A stretch of 64,000 nucleotides of DNA from Rhynchopus sp. YZ270_cl-10 (taxonomy: Eukaryota > Euglenozoa > Diplonemea > Diplonemida > Diplonemidae), in contig OZ037842.1 of the NCBI GenBank assembly GCA_964035575.1, positions 992,001-1,056,000 on the forward strand, given 5' to 3'. The notes under the pieces were generated by a model, which was not told the origin of the DNA, made no database searches, and saw nothing but the letters and a program-made list of their open reading frames with translations. This document shows positions 10,572 to 19,960 of this stretch, one piece after another. The position numbers and the translations under genes were made by a program. The number at the start of each line of letters is the position of its first letter. Position 1 is the stretch's first letter.

Positions 10572-10963
10572 AAAGGAGGGGCGGGGGTGGGTCTTTGTTC
10601 TGTTTTTTCTTCTCTTCTGTGCTATTTTCCCTATGCCCTTGACCTAGCTTCCCACACCACGGACCAGCTTTTTTAAAGCTTTTTGTCTGCTTTTTTCTGT
10701 CTCTTCTCATTGCGTTGTTTTCACCGTTTCTTTTGGAGGAAACGTTGTGGCTGTTTTTTCAGCATTGTGCCTGTATTTAAGAGGTGTCTGCCTGTTATCC
10801 AACTTCACTTCCTTTAAAAAGCACACAACAAAGGCACATTCAACGCAGATACAGCAACAGCGGAAAATGACAAAAGTGAAAATGCCCCCTCCCCTCCTCA
10901 TCGTTACCTTGCATCACCTCACCTCACCTCACCCACTCCACCCCACCCCACCTTATCCTGCAG
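10572..10963. other. Intergenic with C/T-rich acceptor tract
   Basis: A 3' UTR-like T-rich stretch is followed by CACCTCACCTCACC simple repeats and a long C-rich pyrimidine tract. The tract ends in CCTGCAG at 10963, a strong candidate trans-splice acceptor for the next gene. No other feature is seen. Confidence 0.6.
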
Positions 10964-10981
10964 ACTGCAACGTGCCACACG

Positions 10982-12418
10982 ATGGACGACACAGCATCTC
11001 TCAAAGACGATGCCATGCTGGCAAGCAAATGGGGCGCACCATATCGTGGGGTCAGTGCAGATGGGCTTTCGAGCATTGCGGACGATTACGCGGGGATGCC
11101 GGACGTGCCCCCAACGTACGTACCCCCAGCGTATGTGCCCCCAGCGTACGTTCCGCCGCCCGGTCCCATGGCGAGCCACGCTGCCCTGTCGGGTGCGCTC
11201 TCTGGCTACGGCGACTCGCTCAGCTCGTACGCACTGCCCAGCGACCCTGCAATGCTGCAAGGGCTAATCTCGCAACTCCAGTCGCGTTTCCCAAGCATCC
11301 AGATTCCCCACGAGTTGAGGGAGGACATCCCGCCCCCAAGCATGCTGCAGCCACATCCACATCCACCCCTGCCCAACCAGCATATGACAGAAGAGTCCCT
11401 CCGGGTCCTGTCGACGCTGCACCCACCTGTCATGTCTGCAGTGCGTCTTGAGTCGTCGGTGGACCTGAACAGCCCTGTCCGCTTCCGCCCCTCAACCAGC
11501 CCTGTGCGCGACCCAGTGGCGACAGCGCGTGTCCTGCACGACTCCAACGCAGCAAAGGCACTGCTCTTCAACCCAGTTATCCCCGAGGTGCCAATCCCGC
11601 CCACCCCGCAGCTCCCACCCGCATATGTCCCAGAGGTGCAGCAGAAGGTGGAGGAGGTGCCCCCCTCGCGCAGGGAGATGTTCTACGACCAGCTGGGGAG
11701 GCAGCTCACGTCGCTGCTGCTGGAGGCAGGGACACCGTTGCCACGCTTCCCTGTTGCGCCGGACCAGGCAGACACCACGGCGCAGACGCACCTGACGGGA
11801 GAGGGCGGGGTGGGGGGCCACGGCGAAGACAACACCGGAAACGCGTCGTCGCTGACCAAAGCACGCTCCGCAGCAGAGATGTTCCTCAAGGACTACTACG
11901 AACACAAACGAGCCTTGGGCGATGCAGAACGCAAACTCAACACCTCCGAAAACGAGAACCTCGCACTGCGTTCGCAGCTGGACCTCTCCATGGTGAAGAT
12001 GATTGGCGCGCAGAAGGAGGTCGACAAGTACTCCTCTTACTTCAATATGAGCCGCGGTGGGCCCAATGCGCCTGGTGAAGAAGGTAGTCAAGTGAAGGCC
12101 CTGCTCAAGAAGATGCAAGAAATGAGTCTTTCGATACAAAAGGCTGAGGAGGAGAAGTTGCGTCTCATACGGGAGGAGGAGAAACGTATACAAGACGCTG
12201 TGAAGCGCGCTGTGGCGGCGCGTGAGGAGGAAATGTTCAAGATGAAGTCACAGCTGAAGGAGAAGAAAAAGGTGATCAAGGACATGAAGCTGATGCTGCA
12301 TTCATACCTTGCGAACAAGGACCCATCAAGCACCGAGCCTAATATGGCCTTCCTCGACCTCATCTCACACACAGACAACCACGGCGCCGCCACCCTCAGC
12401 ATGGCCACTGCGTTGTAA
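10982..12418 (+). CDS. Proline-rich, coiled-coil protein, unknown function
   Basis: 478 residues, intronless. ATG 10982 follows the acceptor ending at 10963 by only 18 bases. Residues about 38-60 contain degenerate PPAYVPP repeats, and further proline-rich stretches extend to about residue 240 (PPPSMLQPHPHPP; PPTPQLPPAYVP). From about 290 to 440 there is a charged heptad-like coiled coil in two blocks: KRALGDAERKLN..., then EEEKLRLIREEEKRIQD through MKSQLKEKKKVIKDM. No enzyme motif or targeting signal was seen. The layout (disordered proline-rich head, coiled-coil tail) fits a scaffold or cytoskeletal linker, which is inference. Confidence 0.82.
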   Translation: MDDTASLKDDAMLASKWGAPYRGVSADGLSSIADDYAGMPDVPPTYVPPAYVPPAYVPPPGPMASHAALSGALSGYGDSLSSYALPSDPAMLQGLISQLQSRFPSIQIPHELREDIPPPSMLQPHPHPPLPNQHMTEESLRVLSTLHPPVMSAVRLESSVDLNSPVRFRPSTSPVRDPVATARVLHDSNAAKALLFNPVIPEVPIPPTPQLPPAYVPEVQQKVEEVPPSRREMFYDQLGRQLTSLLLEAGTPLPRFPVAPDQADTTAQTHLTGEGGVGGHGEDNTGNASSLTKARSAAEMFLKDYYEHKRALGDAERKLNTSENENLALRSQLDLSMVKMIGAQKEVDKYSSYFNMSRGGPNAPGEEGSQVKALLKKMQEMSLSIQKAEEEKLRLIREEEKRIQDAVKRAVAAREEEMFKMKSQLKEKKKVIKDMKLMLHSYLANKDPSSTEPNMAFLDLISHTDNHGAATLSMATAL

Positions 12419-12606
12419 TCCACGACCTTCATTCGGATGATCAGATGATAATTTATGCACGCTGAGATCTTACAAGATTTCTTCCTCCCCTCATGTACTT
12501 AGATGTTATGTATTTTTTATTCCCCATGTAGAAAAAAAGAGACACCTTATTTGACATTTCATACACTGTTTAACACCATTGCAACCAGGTTTCATTTACA
12601 CTTAAT

Positions 12607-13011
12607 ATGCCTGCTGTGACGCGTACGAGTGGACCTGGGAGGAGTTATTATTATTTGGTGAGGAGGGCGGATGGGAGTATGTCCACAGAGGGCCCTGTCA
12701 CGTTTACACAGATGGGGGTTGCTGCGAGGGCAAGAGAGGTGCATGAGTGGACGTTGTTTGCCACTGAGGAGACGGATCAATGGAAGGTGATGGGTGACAA
12801 CCCTGAGCTCTACGCGCAACTGATCCGCGATCCATCAGAGCATGTCGGGACTTTGAAACGGATGCGAACAGGTAGCAGCAGTGGTAGTGGTGGCACAGCA
12901 GCACACCCAAAGCTCACCCACGCCTCATCAGACCCAGCCTTTGAACGCAGCGACGTTAAATCCGCAGTCCTCCTCCGAAAAGCACTCAGCTCAGCTTCCA
13001 TGAAAAGTTGA
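12607..13011 (+). CDS. GYF_2-like small protein
   Basis: 134 residues. Residues 14-65 read YYYLVRRADGSMSTEGPVTF, then a small helix and WTLFATEETDQWKVMGDNPEL. This follows the GYF_2 pattern: an aromatic strand, GPVT/S, and a terminal W-x-x-V/M motif used for protein-protein contacts. The C-terminus is a serine/glycine-rich low-complexity tail. A possible acceptor (GCAACCAG, ending 12588) lies 18 bases before the ATG. No membrane or signal segment. The family call rests on visual motif matching and is moderate; the gene is convincing from its start context and codon use. Confidence 0.75.
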   Translation: MPAVTRTSGPGRSYYYLVRRADGSMSTEGPVTFTQMGVAARAREVHEWTLFATEETDQWKVMGDNPELYAQLIRDPSEHVGTLKRMRTGSSSGSGGTAAHPKLTHASSDPAFERSDVKSAVLLRKALSSASMKS

Positions 13012-13172
13012 AGGCTTCCTGAAAATTCTTGCTTGTTTTCTAACCCATTTTGGATCTTAATATTGCTGGAATAACGAACTAAACTCTCCCCATTTTTTAA
13101 AGAGAAAACAGAGAAATAATCACTATTCATCAAAGGAGAGAATTAATTCTTGTACACAAAAAGCAGAAAAAA

Positions 13173-13663
13173 ATGTCTGAATTTGGAGACCGTCCAGCAA
13201 ACCTTATTAAGGCGTTTGCAGTGTTTGATGTCGATGGGTCTGGGACGGTGCCGGTGGATGTGTTGCGTATTGTGCTGACAAGGTATCCTCATTGTGCACG
13301 ACTCGCTCTTTTTTACCATTGTGCAAAACCATACAGCTGATGCTGTACATGAGGCTTAGGTTCATCCTGCGAAACTATTATCTTGCCAACTTTGAGCATG
13401 TGGCAGATCATCTCATGCTTTCACTTCTGTTAACTTGAAAATACCTATAGGGGGTGGTACGGTAATAACTGTAATAATAGGTCCCCTTTAGATTTATAAC
13501 TTTTCCATTCCCACTCACTCATCTACAACCCTGCACCCTTTACAGCCTTGGCGATAAATTGACCACCGAGGAAATGGATGAACTCGTCTCTGAAGCCGAC
13601 GTGCACGGAGAAGGCACAGTGCAATATGAGCCCTTTGTAAAAAACATTGTGTTTGGTGCGTGA
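13173..13663 (+). CDS. Minimal two-EF-hand protein (calmodulin-like half molecule)
   Basis: Exons 13173-13282 and 13546-13663 give only 75 residues. The intron has donor GTATCC and acceptor TTTACAG. Exon 1 encodes [22 protein letters not shown] and exon 2 encodes [20 protein letters not shown] followed by [12 protein letters not shown]. This is the pair-of-EF-hands pattern of one calmodulin or light-chain lobe. Both loops lack the usual glutamate at position 12 (V in the first, P in the second), and the second has H at position 3, so calcium binding is probably weak or lost. It may be a truncated centrin/calmodulin paralogue or a structural light chain. The intron contains a partial repeat-A copy at 13348-13375. 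Confidence 0.78.
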
Positions 13664-13955
13664 CCAGTCCCCTATCGCATCCCTCATGCTTCCCACCCTT
13701 CTTTCCCTGTGTGTTGTGCAATTTATATAGAAAGAGGTTAGAAATACCACAAATGCTCCCCCTATGTTTTTCCTGTATTCAACTCAGGCAACCTGTTTGC
13801 TATGTACTGTATCGTCTGTCATTTTTGTGAGTTGATTGGTGTGTCCTGCAGTTCAGCAGTTTCTCCTGCAGTGTTGTGTTGGTTCCCTATGCCACCCACT
13901 CACTTTCCCTATGCACCCACACTCACCCACCTATCCAGGTAAATAAAACAACATC

Positions 13956-15578
13956 ATGCGTGTGATCCCCGCTGTCTGTGCGGCCCTGCTGGCCACATCC
14001 GCCTTCGCCGTCCCCCACGAGACCATCCGCTCCCCTGCAGGATGGACCAAGGGAGAGGTGACCGGGTCTGACCTCCAGTTCACCGTTGCCCTGAAGCACT
14101 CCACCGCCCAGAGGGAGTGGCTTAAGGAGAACGTCAAGGCCGTGAGCACCCCCGGAAGCAAGCACTACGGCAAGTACATGTCCCTCGAGGATCTGTCCCT
14201 GTGGATGACCGTGTCGCAGGAGACCGTGAACGTTGTGAAGCAGGAGATGGTCGCAGCAGGATTCAACGATGTTGCCCTCCTCCGCAGCAAGGACATGCTC
14301 CAGGCCACCGCCTCCGCCAAGGTTGCATCCGAGTTCTTCAAGACCGAGTTCTGCCTGTGGACCAACGCCGAGCTCAACCTCCGCATCATCCGTGCCTGCG
14401 AGCTCTCGTACGACCTCCCCGCCGCCATGTCCGCCAACGTCGACTTCGTCAGCGGACTTGTCCACTTCCCCTCCCCGCAGGGACCCCACAAGGGTAACCT
14501 TGACGTGACCGTTTCCGCCAGCGACTTCGTCGAGAACATCCGCAAGACCTACAACATGGAAAGCATCAAGGCCTCCTCGGGCAAGAGCACCACCGCCTTC
14601 ACCCAGTTCATCGGACAGATGTACAACGACGCCGACGTTGCCGCTTTCCTGAAGCACTACCTGGAGGGCCAGGAGGGACAGACCGTCGCCAAGAAGGTTG
14701 GACCCACTGAGGAGGGACACGGAACTGAGGCACTTCTGGACGCTGAGTACCTTCTCGGTATGGGCAACGGTGTTGAGACATGGGTGTGGACCAACCAGAA
14801 CAAGAACACCGTCAACAACCAGGAGCCCTGGGCCGAGTTCTTCACGAACGTGTCGAACGACGCGACCGTGCCGAACCTGTTCTCCATCTCCTACGGCGAG
14901 GGTGAGGACACCGTCACCAAGGTCTACATGGACCGTTGCGACCTTGAGCTCCAGAAGGCTGCCGCACGTGGTATCACCATCCTCGCTGCCTCGGGAGACA
15001 ACGGTGCTGGCTGTGGCAAGGGAGGACTCTTCGTTGCCAACTTCCCTGCCTCCCTTCCCCACATCACCTCCGTTGGAGGAACCGAGACCTGCAACGTTGG
15101 GTCGTCCGTGGCAGGGTTCTCGAGCGGTGGGTTCAGCGCGACCTACGCACGCCCGGACTGGCAGAAGGACGCCGTTGAGGAGTTCCTCAAGTCTGCGACA
15201 CTTCCCCCATCCAGCGTGTTCAACTCCACTGGCCGTGCCTACCCTGACGTGTCTGCGTGCGGAGATGTCCAGATCTGCTCCCGCGGCATCTGCGGTCTCC
15301 CGGTTGGCGGAACCTCGTGCGCGTGCCCGATCTTCGGAGGAGTGATGGGCCTTGCCAACGACGCCAGGCTCGCACAGGGCAAGTCTGCACTTGGTTTCCT
15401 TGCCCCCGCACTCTACAAGGCCTGGGCCAACGACAAGACGTCCTTCGACGACGTCACCAGCGGAAGCACCCAGGGCTGCTCTGGACACTCCTGGAAGGCT
15501 CAGTCCGGATGGGACGCCACCTCCGGACTCGGAACACCGAACTTCCGCAACCTCGTGAAGCAGCTCCTCTCCTTCTAG
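13956..15578 (+). CDS. Secreted S53 peptidase (sedolisin / tripeptidyl-peptidase 1 type)
   Basis: 540 residues, intronless. The first 18 residues form a signal peptide (VIPAVCAALLATSAFA), pointing to lysosomal or secretory targeting. Residues about 30-190 are the activation prodomain (KHYGKYMSLEDL is typical). The catalytic domain keeps the S53 Ser-Glu-Asp set: E258 and D262 in GTEALLDAEYL, the oxyanion aspartate D348 in ASGDNGAGC, and the nucleophile S454 in GGTSCACPIFGG. The calcium-site aspartate lies in FDDVTSG near 499. The family is acid-active and removes tripeptides or cleaves proteins in acidic compartments. The nucleophile context TSCACP is unusual; TPP1 has TSASTP. Third codon positions are very G/C-rich, as in the SOD gene, suggesting strong expression. 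The likely acceptor ends at 13938, 17 bases before the ATG. Confidence 0.95.
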   Translation: MRVIPAVCAALLATSAFAVPHETIRSPAGWTKGEVTGSDLQFTVALKHSTAQREWLKENVKAVSTPGSKHYGKYMSLEDLSLWMTVSQETVNVVKQEMVAAGFNDVALLRSKDMLQATASAKVASEFFKTEFCLWTNAELNLRIIRACELSYDLPAAMSANVDFVSGLVHFPSPQGPHKGNLDVTVSASDFVENIRKTYNMESIKASSGKSTTAFTQFIGQMYNDADVAAFLKHYLEGQEGQTVAKKVGPTEEGHGTEALLDAEYLLGMGNGVETWVWTNQNKNTVNNQEPWAEFFTNVSNDATVPNLFSISYGEGEDTVTKVYMDRCDLELQKAAARGITILAASGDNGAGCGKGGLFVANFPASLPHITSVGGTETCNVGSSVAGFSSGGFSATYARPDWQKDAVEEFLKSATLPPSSVFNSTGRAYPDVSACGDVQICSRGICGLPVGGTSCACPIFGGVMGLANDARLAQGKSALGFLAPALYKAWANDKTSFDDVTSGSTQGCSGHSWKAQSGWDATSGLGTPNFRNLVKQLLSF

Positions 15579-15708
15579 AAAGCTACCCCCCTCCCGACTC
15601 CCATATGAAGGAAAAAAAAGCAAAAGAAAAAAAAACCTATTAACGTAATGTGAAGCAAGGCGTGGCATGTAATGTTGTTTGTTTGCATCCAAAAGAAGGG
15701 TGAATTTA

Positions 15709-15768
15709 AAGGTAACCAAGCATCGTGCTTAGGTTCATCCTCACAAACTTTTCTCTTTCTTTTATTTT
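15709..15768 (+). repeat. Dispersed repeat A
   Basis: GGTAACCAAGCATCGTGCTT, then AGGTTCATCC, then CACAAACTTTTCTCTTTC. Lies 130 bases past the peptidase stop codon. Confidence 0.75.
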
Positions 15769-16177
15769 GTTTCGGATGTTAGTACTTACTGTTTGTTAAA
15801 GTAGTAAGTATTTGCATTTGCATGTTTTCTTTCACATCTTTTGAAGAAATTTAGAAAGACCTGGGAGGACAGGACTAATTGCCTTCCCGTCTGGAAACAA
15901 AAAAAATCTACAAAAGAACAACGGAAGAAACCTACAAGAAAACTCGCGTGTGTCTCCTATGTATATCCCCCTGTTTCAAAAAAAACAAAAACAAAAAAAA
16001 AAAACGACGTATAACAATTACGGGGTTGATCTGGGGGGTGCTTCCCCCCCCTTCCGCCCCTTATCCACACAAGCCGACGTCTTTTCTCTTTATTTTATTT
16101 TATACCACATTTTTTTTTCCTATTCCCCCCCCGACTAACGACCTTTATTCAAAAAAAAAAAAGAGCAATTTGTTTCA

Positions 16178-17033
16178 GGGAAGTTCCTAAGTGAGACCGA
16201 GAACATGAAATTCTGGATTTTAGTTTTTTTTTCCTTTTTTTTTTTCCTTTTTTCCTTGGGGGGCTTTCTTGTGGTTTCTGGTGGGTGTCACTGTAGGTGA
16301 CACACCACCAGTGTGGTGAAATGGTCGAAACTCTCAAAAGCAAGAGTTTTCAGGGGGCAAGAAAAAAAAATTGACACCAAAATCCTGCACCATCCAGGGC
16401 TGTATCCCCAATTTTTTTTGCCTGCGGCGCCATTTTTCATTTTTTGCTCTGCAAAAAAGGGTTCGTTGGAAGCTAGATTTTTACACCGTACCCAAAATTT
16501 TTTGCCTGCGGCGCCATTTATATTATTTTTTTGCTCCGCAAAAAGAGAAGTGCAAACGCCTCACCGTTCATCGGCGGAAGCACTGGTTCCACGGGTTATC
16601 GAACCCCAGAGAGCTACCACGAGGGAGCGTATATGCAGGCACAAAATCACTGCCCCATCCAAATAATATTCCCAACGTCTTTGGGGATCCCCTTGCATTT
16701 TGCAGCCAAAATGCAACTAGACCAAAGCTGCAAAAAGTTCCGCGCGCGTGTAGCGCGCCCGGATTTGGGACCCCTTTTTGAATTTCGAGGGGCGGTTAAA
16801 GTGGGCCCAGAATCACAGTTCTGACACTCATTTAGCATTGTGAGCAACGTACTAGTTGTCGTAACCAAAATTTGTATCAATCAAGAACTTGTCCATTTTC
16901 TCGAAATGACCCCACTACAGTGAGGGTAGAGCTCGGAAAGCCCGAAAAAGGGCAAAAAACCCCACCCAAAAAAAGGAAAAAAACGGGAACATAAATCCAG
17001 AATTTTGCTGTTTTTTCCGAGAACAAGGGGCAA
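16178..17033 (+). repeat. 850-bp dispersed repeat, copy 1
   Basis: Matches 25439-26326 with only scattered differences, including AGGGAAGTTCCTAAGTG, the CACTGTAGGTGACACACCAC inverted element, two GCCTGCGGCGCCATTT / GCTCCGCAAA modules, and GTTATCGAACCCCAGAGAG. There is one block difference near 16610: copy 2 has about 20 more bases. No protein coding is evident. The GCCTGCGGCGCC module recurs at 62065-62135 and in shorter form at 24530 and 25135. Confidence 0.9.
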
Positions 17034-17090
17034 CCCTGATTTGTTTTGCTTCTTCCTTTTCTCCCTCCCCTTCTCTTACCCCCTTACCCC

Positions 17091-17099
17091 TTCTCACAG
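17091..17099 (+). promoter_or_regulatory. Putative trans-splice acceptor (phosphatase gene)
   Basis: TTCTCACAG ends a pyrimidine stretch of about 60 bases (from 17041) with no intervening AG. The ATG follows 24 bases later. Confidence 0.6.
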
Positions 17100-17123
17100 A
17101 CTATTTAAAAGAGATCCACGAAG

Positions 17124-17909
17124 ATGGCTGTGGTTATTGCACGCCATGGAGAGAGGTCTGACTATGTTGATCGCGAGGCTTTTGTGAAGTCTACACAGTT
17201 TCAGGAGAGGCCGTGGGATCCTTTGTTGACGGAGACAGGGCGGAAGCAGGCGGGGTTGATGGCTGCACGGGTGCAAAAGGAGTTGGTGGAACGGGATTTC
17301 CCTCCTGTTACTCGGGTGTTCGCATCGCCTTTCATCCGCACCGTGGAGACTGCGGAGGAGGCGTGCAAGGTGCTTGGCATTGACACAATCCATGTCGAAA
17401 ACGGGATGGTCGAGGCGCTCTGTGAGGAGTGGTTCCGCTCCTGGGCGGTGCCCGGTGCAGACACAACCTGGGGTGGTCCCAAGCACTCCCGCTGTGGCGT
17501 CCCGGTCGCCACCTCCGACATTGACCCGCGCGCAATGAAAGGCCCCTCCGCCTGGCTCCTCACACCTGAAGAGCTCAAAGCCCGTGTCTCCCCCCTCGTC
17601 TCTCTGACCTACGAGCCGCACATCTGCTTCCAAGACAACATCACCTGGGAAACCCCCGAAACCATGACCGGCGACACCGCCGCACGCTGCGCAGAGACCG
17701 TCCGAGGTGTCGCCCGGAGATACCCCAACGAGACCGTTCTGTTCCTCTCCCACTCCGGCCCGGCGCAGAATATGTACGCAAAATTGACCGAAGACCCGAA
17801 GATCATCCCATGCGATTACACAGGGGTCTTTATGTTTAAACCGAAGGATGCTGAGCATAAGGAGCCGTATGAGGGGCTCTTGAAAGGCTGCAGTGAGCAC
17901 ATTCGTTGA
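17124..17909 (+). CDS. Histidine phosphatase superfamily protein (PGM/UBASH3-like)
   Basis: 261 residues, intronless. ATG 17124 is 24 bases after a textbook pyrimidine tract ending in CACAG. The phosphate-pocket RHG motif is at residues 7-9 (ARHGERSD), with H8 the phosphorylated histidine. R72 lies in SPFIRTVETAE, and the second catalytic histidine is H210 in LFLSHSGPAQ. Spacing and the ASPFIRT segment match the branch-1 subgroup that includes UBASH3/Sts-like and fungal or plant phosphoglycerate-mutase-like phosphatases rather than glycolytic PGM. The substrate is unknown. No targeting signal was seen, so it is probably cytosolic. A repeat-A copy starts 10 bases after the stop codon. Confidence 0.9.
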   Translation: MAVVIARHGERSDYVDREAFVKSTQFQERPWDPLLTETGRKQAGLMAARVQKELVERDFPPVTRVFASPFIRTVETAEEACKVLGIDTIHVENGMVEALCEEWFRSWAVPGADTTWGGPKHSRCGVPVATSDIDPRAMKGPSAWLLTPEELKARVSPLVSLTYEPHICFQDNITWETPETMTGDTAARCAETVRGVARRYPNETVLFLSHSGPAQNMYAKLTEDPKIIPCDYTGVFMFKPKDAEHKEPYEGLLKGCSEHIR

Positions 17910-17918
17910 TTTGTCTCA

Positions 17919-17967
17919 AGGTAACTGAACACGAGGCTTGGGTTCACCTTATTAAACTTTTCTTTGT
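17919..17967 (+). repeat. Dispersed repeat A
   Basis: GGTAACTGAACACGAGGCTT, then GGGTTCACCTTATTAAAC and TTTTCTTTG. One of the best copies, sitting in the short gap or 3' UTR after the phosphatase gene. Confidence 0.85.
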
Positions 17968-18072
17968 GTCGTACATTCGTGTCGTATTATACAAAACGTA
18001 ATGCTTATCCCCCCCCCCTTATCTTTCACTTTGCATCTCAAACCCCTCCTACTTCCCAACATCTACCTCAGA

Positions 18073-19164
18073 ATGGACATTACACTGATTGATGAGGCTG
18101 GGACGTCTCTTGTATATGAGGTTGACCCGTCAGCTACGTTGCAAAGATTCTCTGAGGAAGTAGCGAAGCTGTTCGGTAAAGATGCTGGAAGCATTCGACT
18201 AATGTACGATGGTGCGGAGCTGGAGTTCGTTGAACAGCTGGAGGCGGGGTCGGAGGTGTGTGTTGAGGTGTCGTATTTGGCGTATCAAGAGCTCCTTCGG
18301 AAGAAGGGGTCTCGATTTGACCAAATGCCGAAGCATGTGCGCAGCGACCACGCCACCGCCCTAGTTGCTCTCCAAATGGATTTGCACTGTCTCCCCAAAG
18401 TCGGCATCTCTCTGCAGACGGATCACCGCTTTCTCGTTGACGCTGTTCGCGTCTCGGTCTACGTCATTCGCTCCAATGCGATGGCAAAAAGCGCAGACCT
18501 CCTCGTCGCCTGCATCGAGGCCAACCCAAGTTGTCTCCGGATCTGCCCCTGGGGGATCCTCACCGACCCCATCATGAAGCGTGTTCTCGCCCTCCGTAGC
18601 GATATGCTTACCTGGCTCCCATCTGCGATGATGAGACACAAATATGTGCAGATGGCAGTGGAGCTGGACGGTCTATCCCTCCGCTACGCCAAACAGGAGT
18701 ACCAAGACGACGCAGACATCGTGGATGCAGCGATCGAACAGAACCCTATGGCACTGCGCTATGCAGGGCGTGTTCTGCGTAGTTCTCTTTCCAGGTTGGT
18801 GATGAAAAAATGTCCAGGGTTTCTGCAGTTTGCGGGGCACGATCTCAGAGATGATCGCGATATTGTGAAAGAAGCAGTTACGTCCGACTCAAGTCTGTTC
18901 AAATTCTGTAGCAAGCGACTCAAGCAAAACACCGAGTTCGTGATTGAGATGATGCAGATCGATGCGAGTCTGTTCAAGCAGGCCTCTGCAAGCGTCAGGT
19001 CTGACCCGCACGTTGTAGAGTTGGCTCTCAAAGCACAGGAAGCGAAGCCGGGCATGCTTCGCTTTGCATGCCCAGTGTGTGGTGCGTCGCGTAGCAGGAC
19101 GGGGTGTTATTTCAATTCAGAGGAGTCGCTTGCGATCCATATGAAAGACGCGCATTCGAAATGA
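18073..19164 (+). CDS. Ubiquitin-like + DUF4116 repeats + zinc-finger protein
   Basis: 363 residues from ATG 18073, which lies one base past the acceptor CTACCTCAG (ending 18071). The in-frame ATG at 18001 lies upstream of that acceptor and would be removed. Residues 1-76 look ubiquitin-like (MDITLIDEAGTSLVYEVDP ... IRLMYDGAELEFVE ... EVCVEVSYL). Residues about 150-330 are repeated DUF4116-type units (ADIVDAAIEQNPMALRYAG; RDIVKEAVTSDSSLFKFCS). The end carries a C2H2-type finger: C-P-V-C then H-M-K-D-A-H. DUF4116 repeats are abundant in protists with unknown function. The combination suggests a protein-interaction or ubiquitin-pathway adaptor, which is inference. Confidence 0.85.
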   Translation: MDITLIDEAGTSLVYEVDPSATLQRFSEEVAKLFGKDAGSIRLMYDGAELEFVEQLEAGSEVCVEVSYLAYQELLRKKGSRFDQMPKHVRSDHATALVALQMDLHCLPKVGISLQTDHRFLVDAVRVSVYVIRSNAMAKSADLLVACIEANPSCLRICPWGILTDPIMKRVLALRSDMLTWLPSAMMRHKYVQMAVELDGLSLRYAKQEYQDDADIVDAAIEQNPMALRYAGRVLRSSLSRLVMKKCPGFLQFAGHDLRDDRDIVKEAVTSDSSLFKFCSKRLKQNTEFVIEMMQIDASLFKQASASVRSDPHVVELALKAQEAKPGMLRFACPVCGASRSRTGCYFNSEESLAIHMKDAHSK

Positions 19165-19960
19165 ATGTCCAATCCGTCACATGAGGAATGCGAACCGGCA
19201 CATCGCCATTGAACCTCCTAACCAATATGTTGCGAAGGTGATCTACACGGTTCCATTCATTGTCTTTTTAGTGCATCTGCAAAAAAGCTGCCATTCTACT
19301 TATACACTATAGTGCGTGCGTCCGTGAGGAATGTATTTTTTGGTTTGTTCTGCTCAAGATGGACAGATGTTTTTATGTGACCAGGACTTATTTCAGATGA
19401 CACACGGGAGGCTTAGTATCATCTCACAATTTTCTCCTTTATTTTTCCTAAATGTGAAGATGTGTGTGGATGAGATAAGACAAAGATTTATCTTTTGTGC
19501 TTTTTTTTCCCCCTCTCTCTGTCTCTCTTTTTCTTTTCTTTTCTTCTCGCCTTAGCCTTTTGCCACTTGTAACTCGACCAATCTACCGTGCCACGTCAGC
19601 TAGATTATAGGTGAAAGTTATGATAGAGGCGAAGCGCTCTGTCTGTAAATAAGACAGGCAACTTGTTCTTGAGACGGCATAATACTTGTTACATATCAAG
19701 GCGTCCTATAAACTTTTCTTTTTTGTTTGCTGAATGGTTTACGAATGCAAAATATGACCCACCGCCCTTATTTCACATCCAAACTCGCCTCTTCCGATAC
19801 CCCAATGTACGTTTCCAACTCACCCTCCGTGCAGGCGTCCCCTCCCCGCCCCACTACACAAACCCTTCCGCCTCTTTTTAAAGGAGGTGTGCTTTCGCCC
19901 CTTTCCCTCTTTTTTATCCACCTAAATTATTCCCCCTGATCCACTTCATATGTTGGTGAG
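19165..19960. other. Intergenic, diverged repeat A at 19396-19445
   Basis: Mostly T/C-rich sequence. CACACGGGAGGCTTAGTATC is a diverged repeat-A core. No ORF with coding character was seen. The stretch ends in C/T-rich sequence before the membrane-protein gene. Confidence 0.5.

Larger units (their letters stand above)
15579..17099. other. Intergenic with repeat A and one copy of an 850-bp repeat
   Basis: Contains a repeat-A copy at 15709, A-rich and T-rich low-complexity sequence, and the long repeat at 16178-17033. The pyrimidine tract and TTCTCACAG acceptor (17091-17099) for the phosphatase gene follow directly. Confidence 0.6.

Noticed and set aside
13923-15719. 598-codon frame on the - strand
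   Set aside because: Exact antisense of the S53 peptidase. It stays open because of the G/C-rich third positions of that gene and reads as G/V/L-rich sequence with no domain.
18001-18072. Upstream in-frame ATG for the ubiquitin-like/DUF4116 gene
   Set aside because: It lies before the CTACCTCAG acceptor and would encode a P/L-rich leader read from the pyrimidine tract. Start set at 18073.
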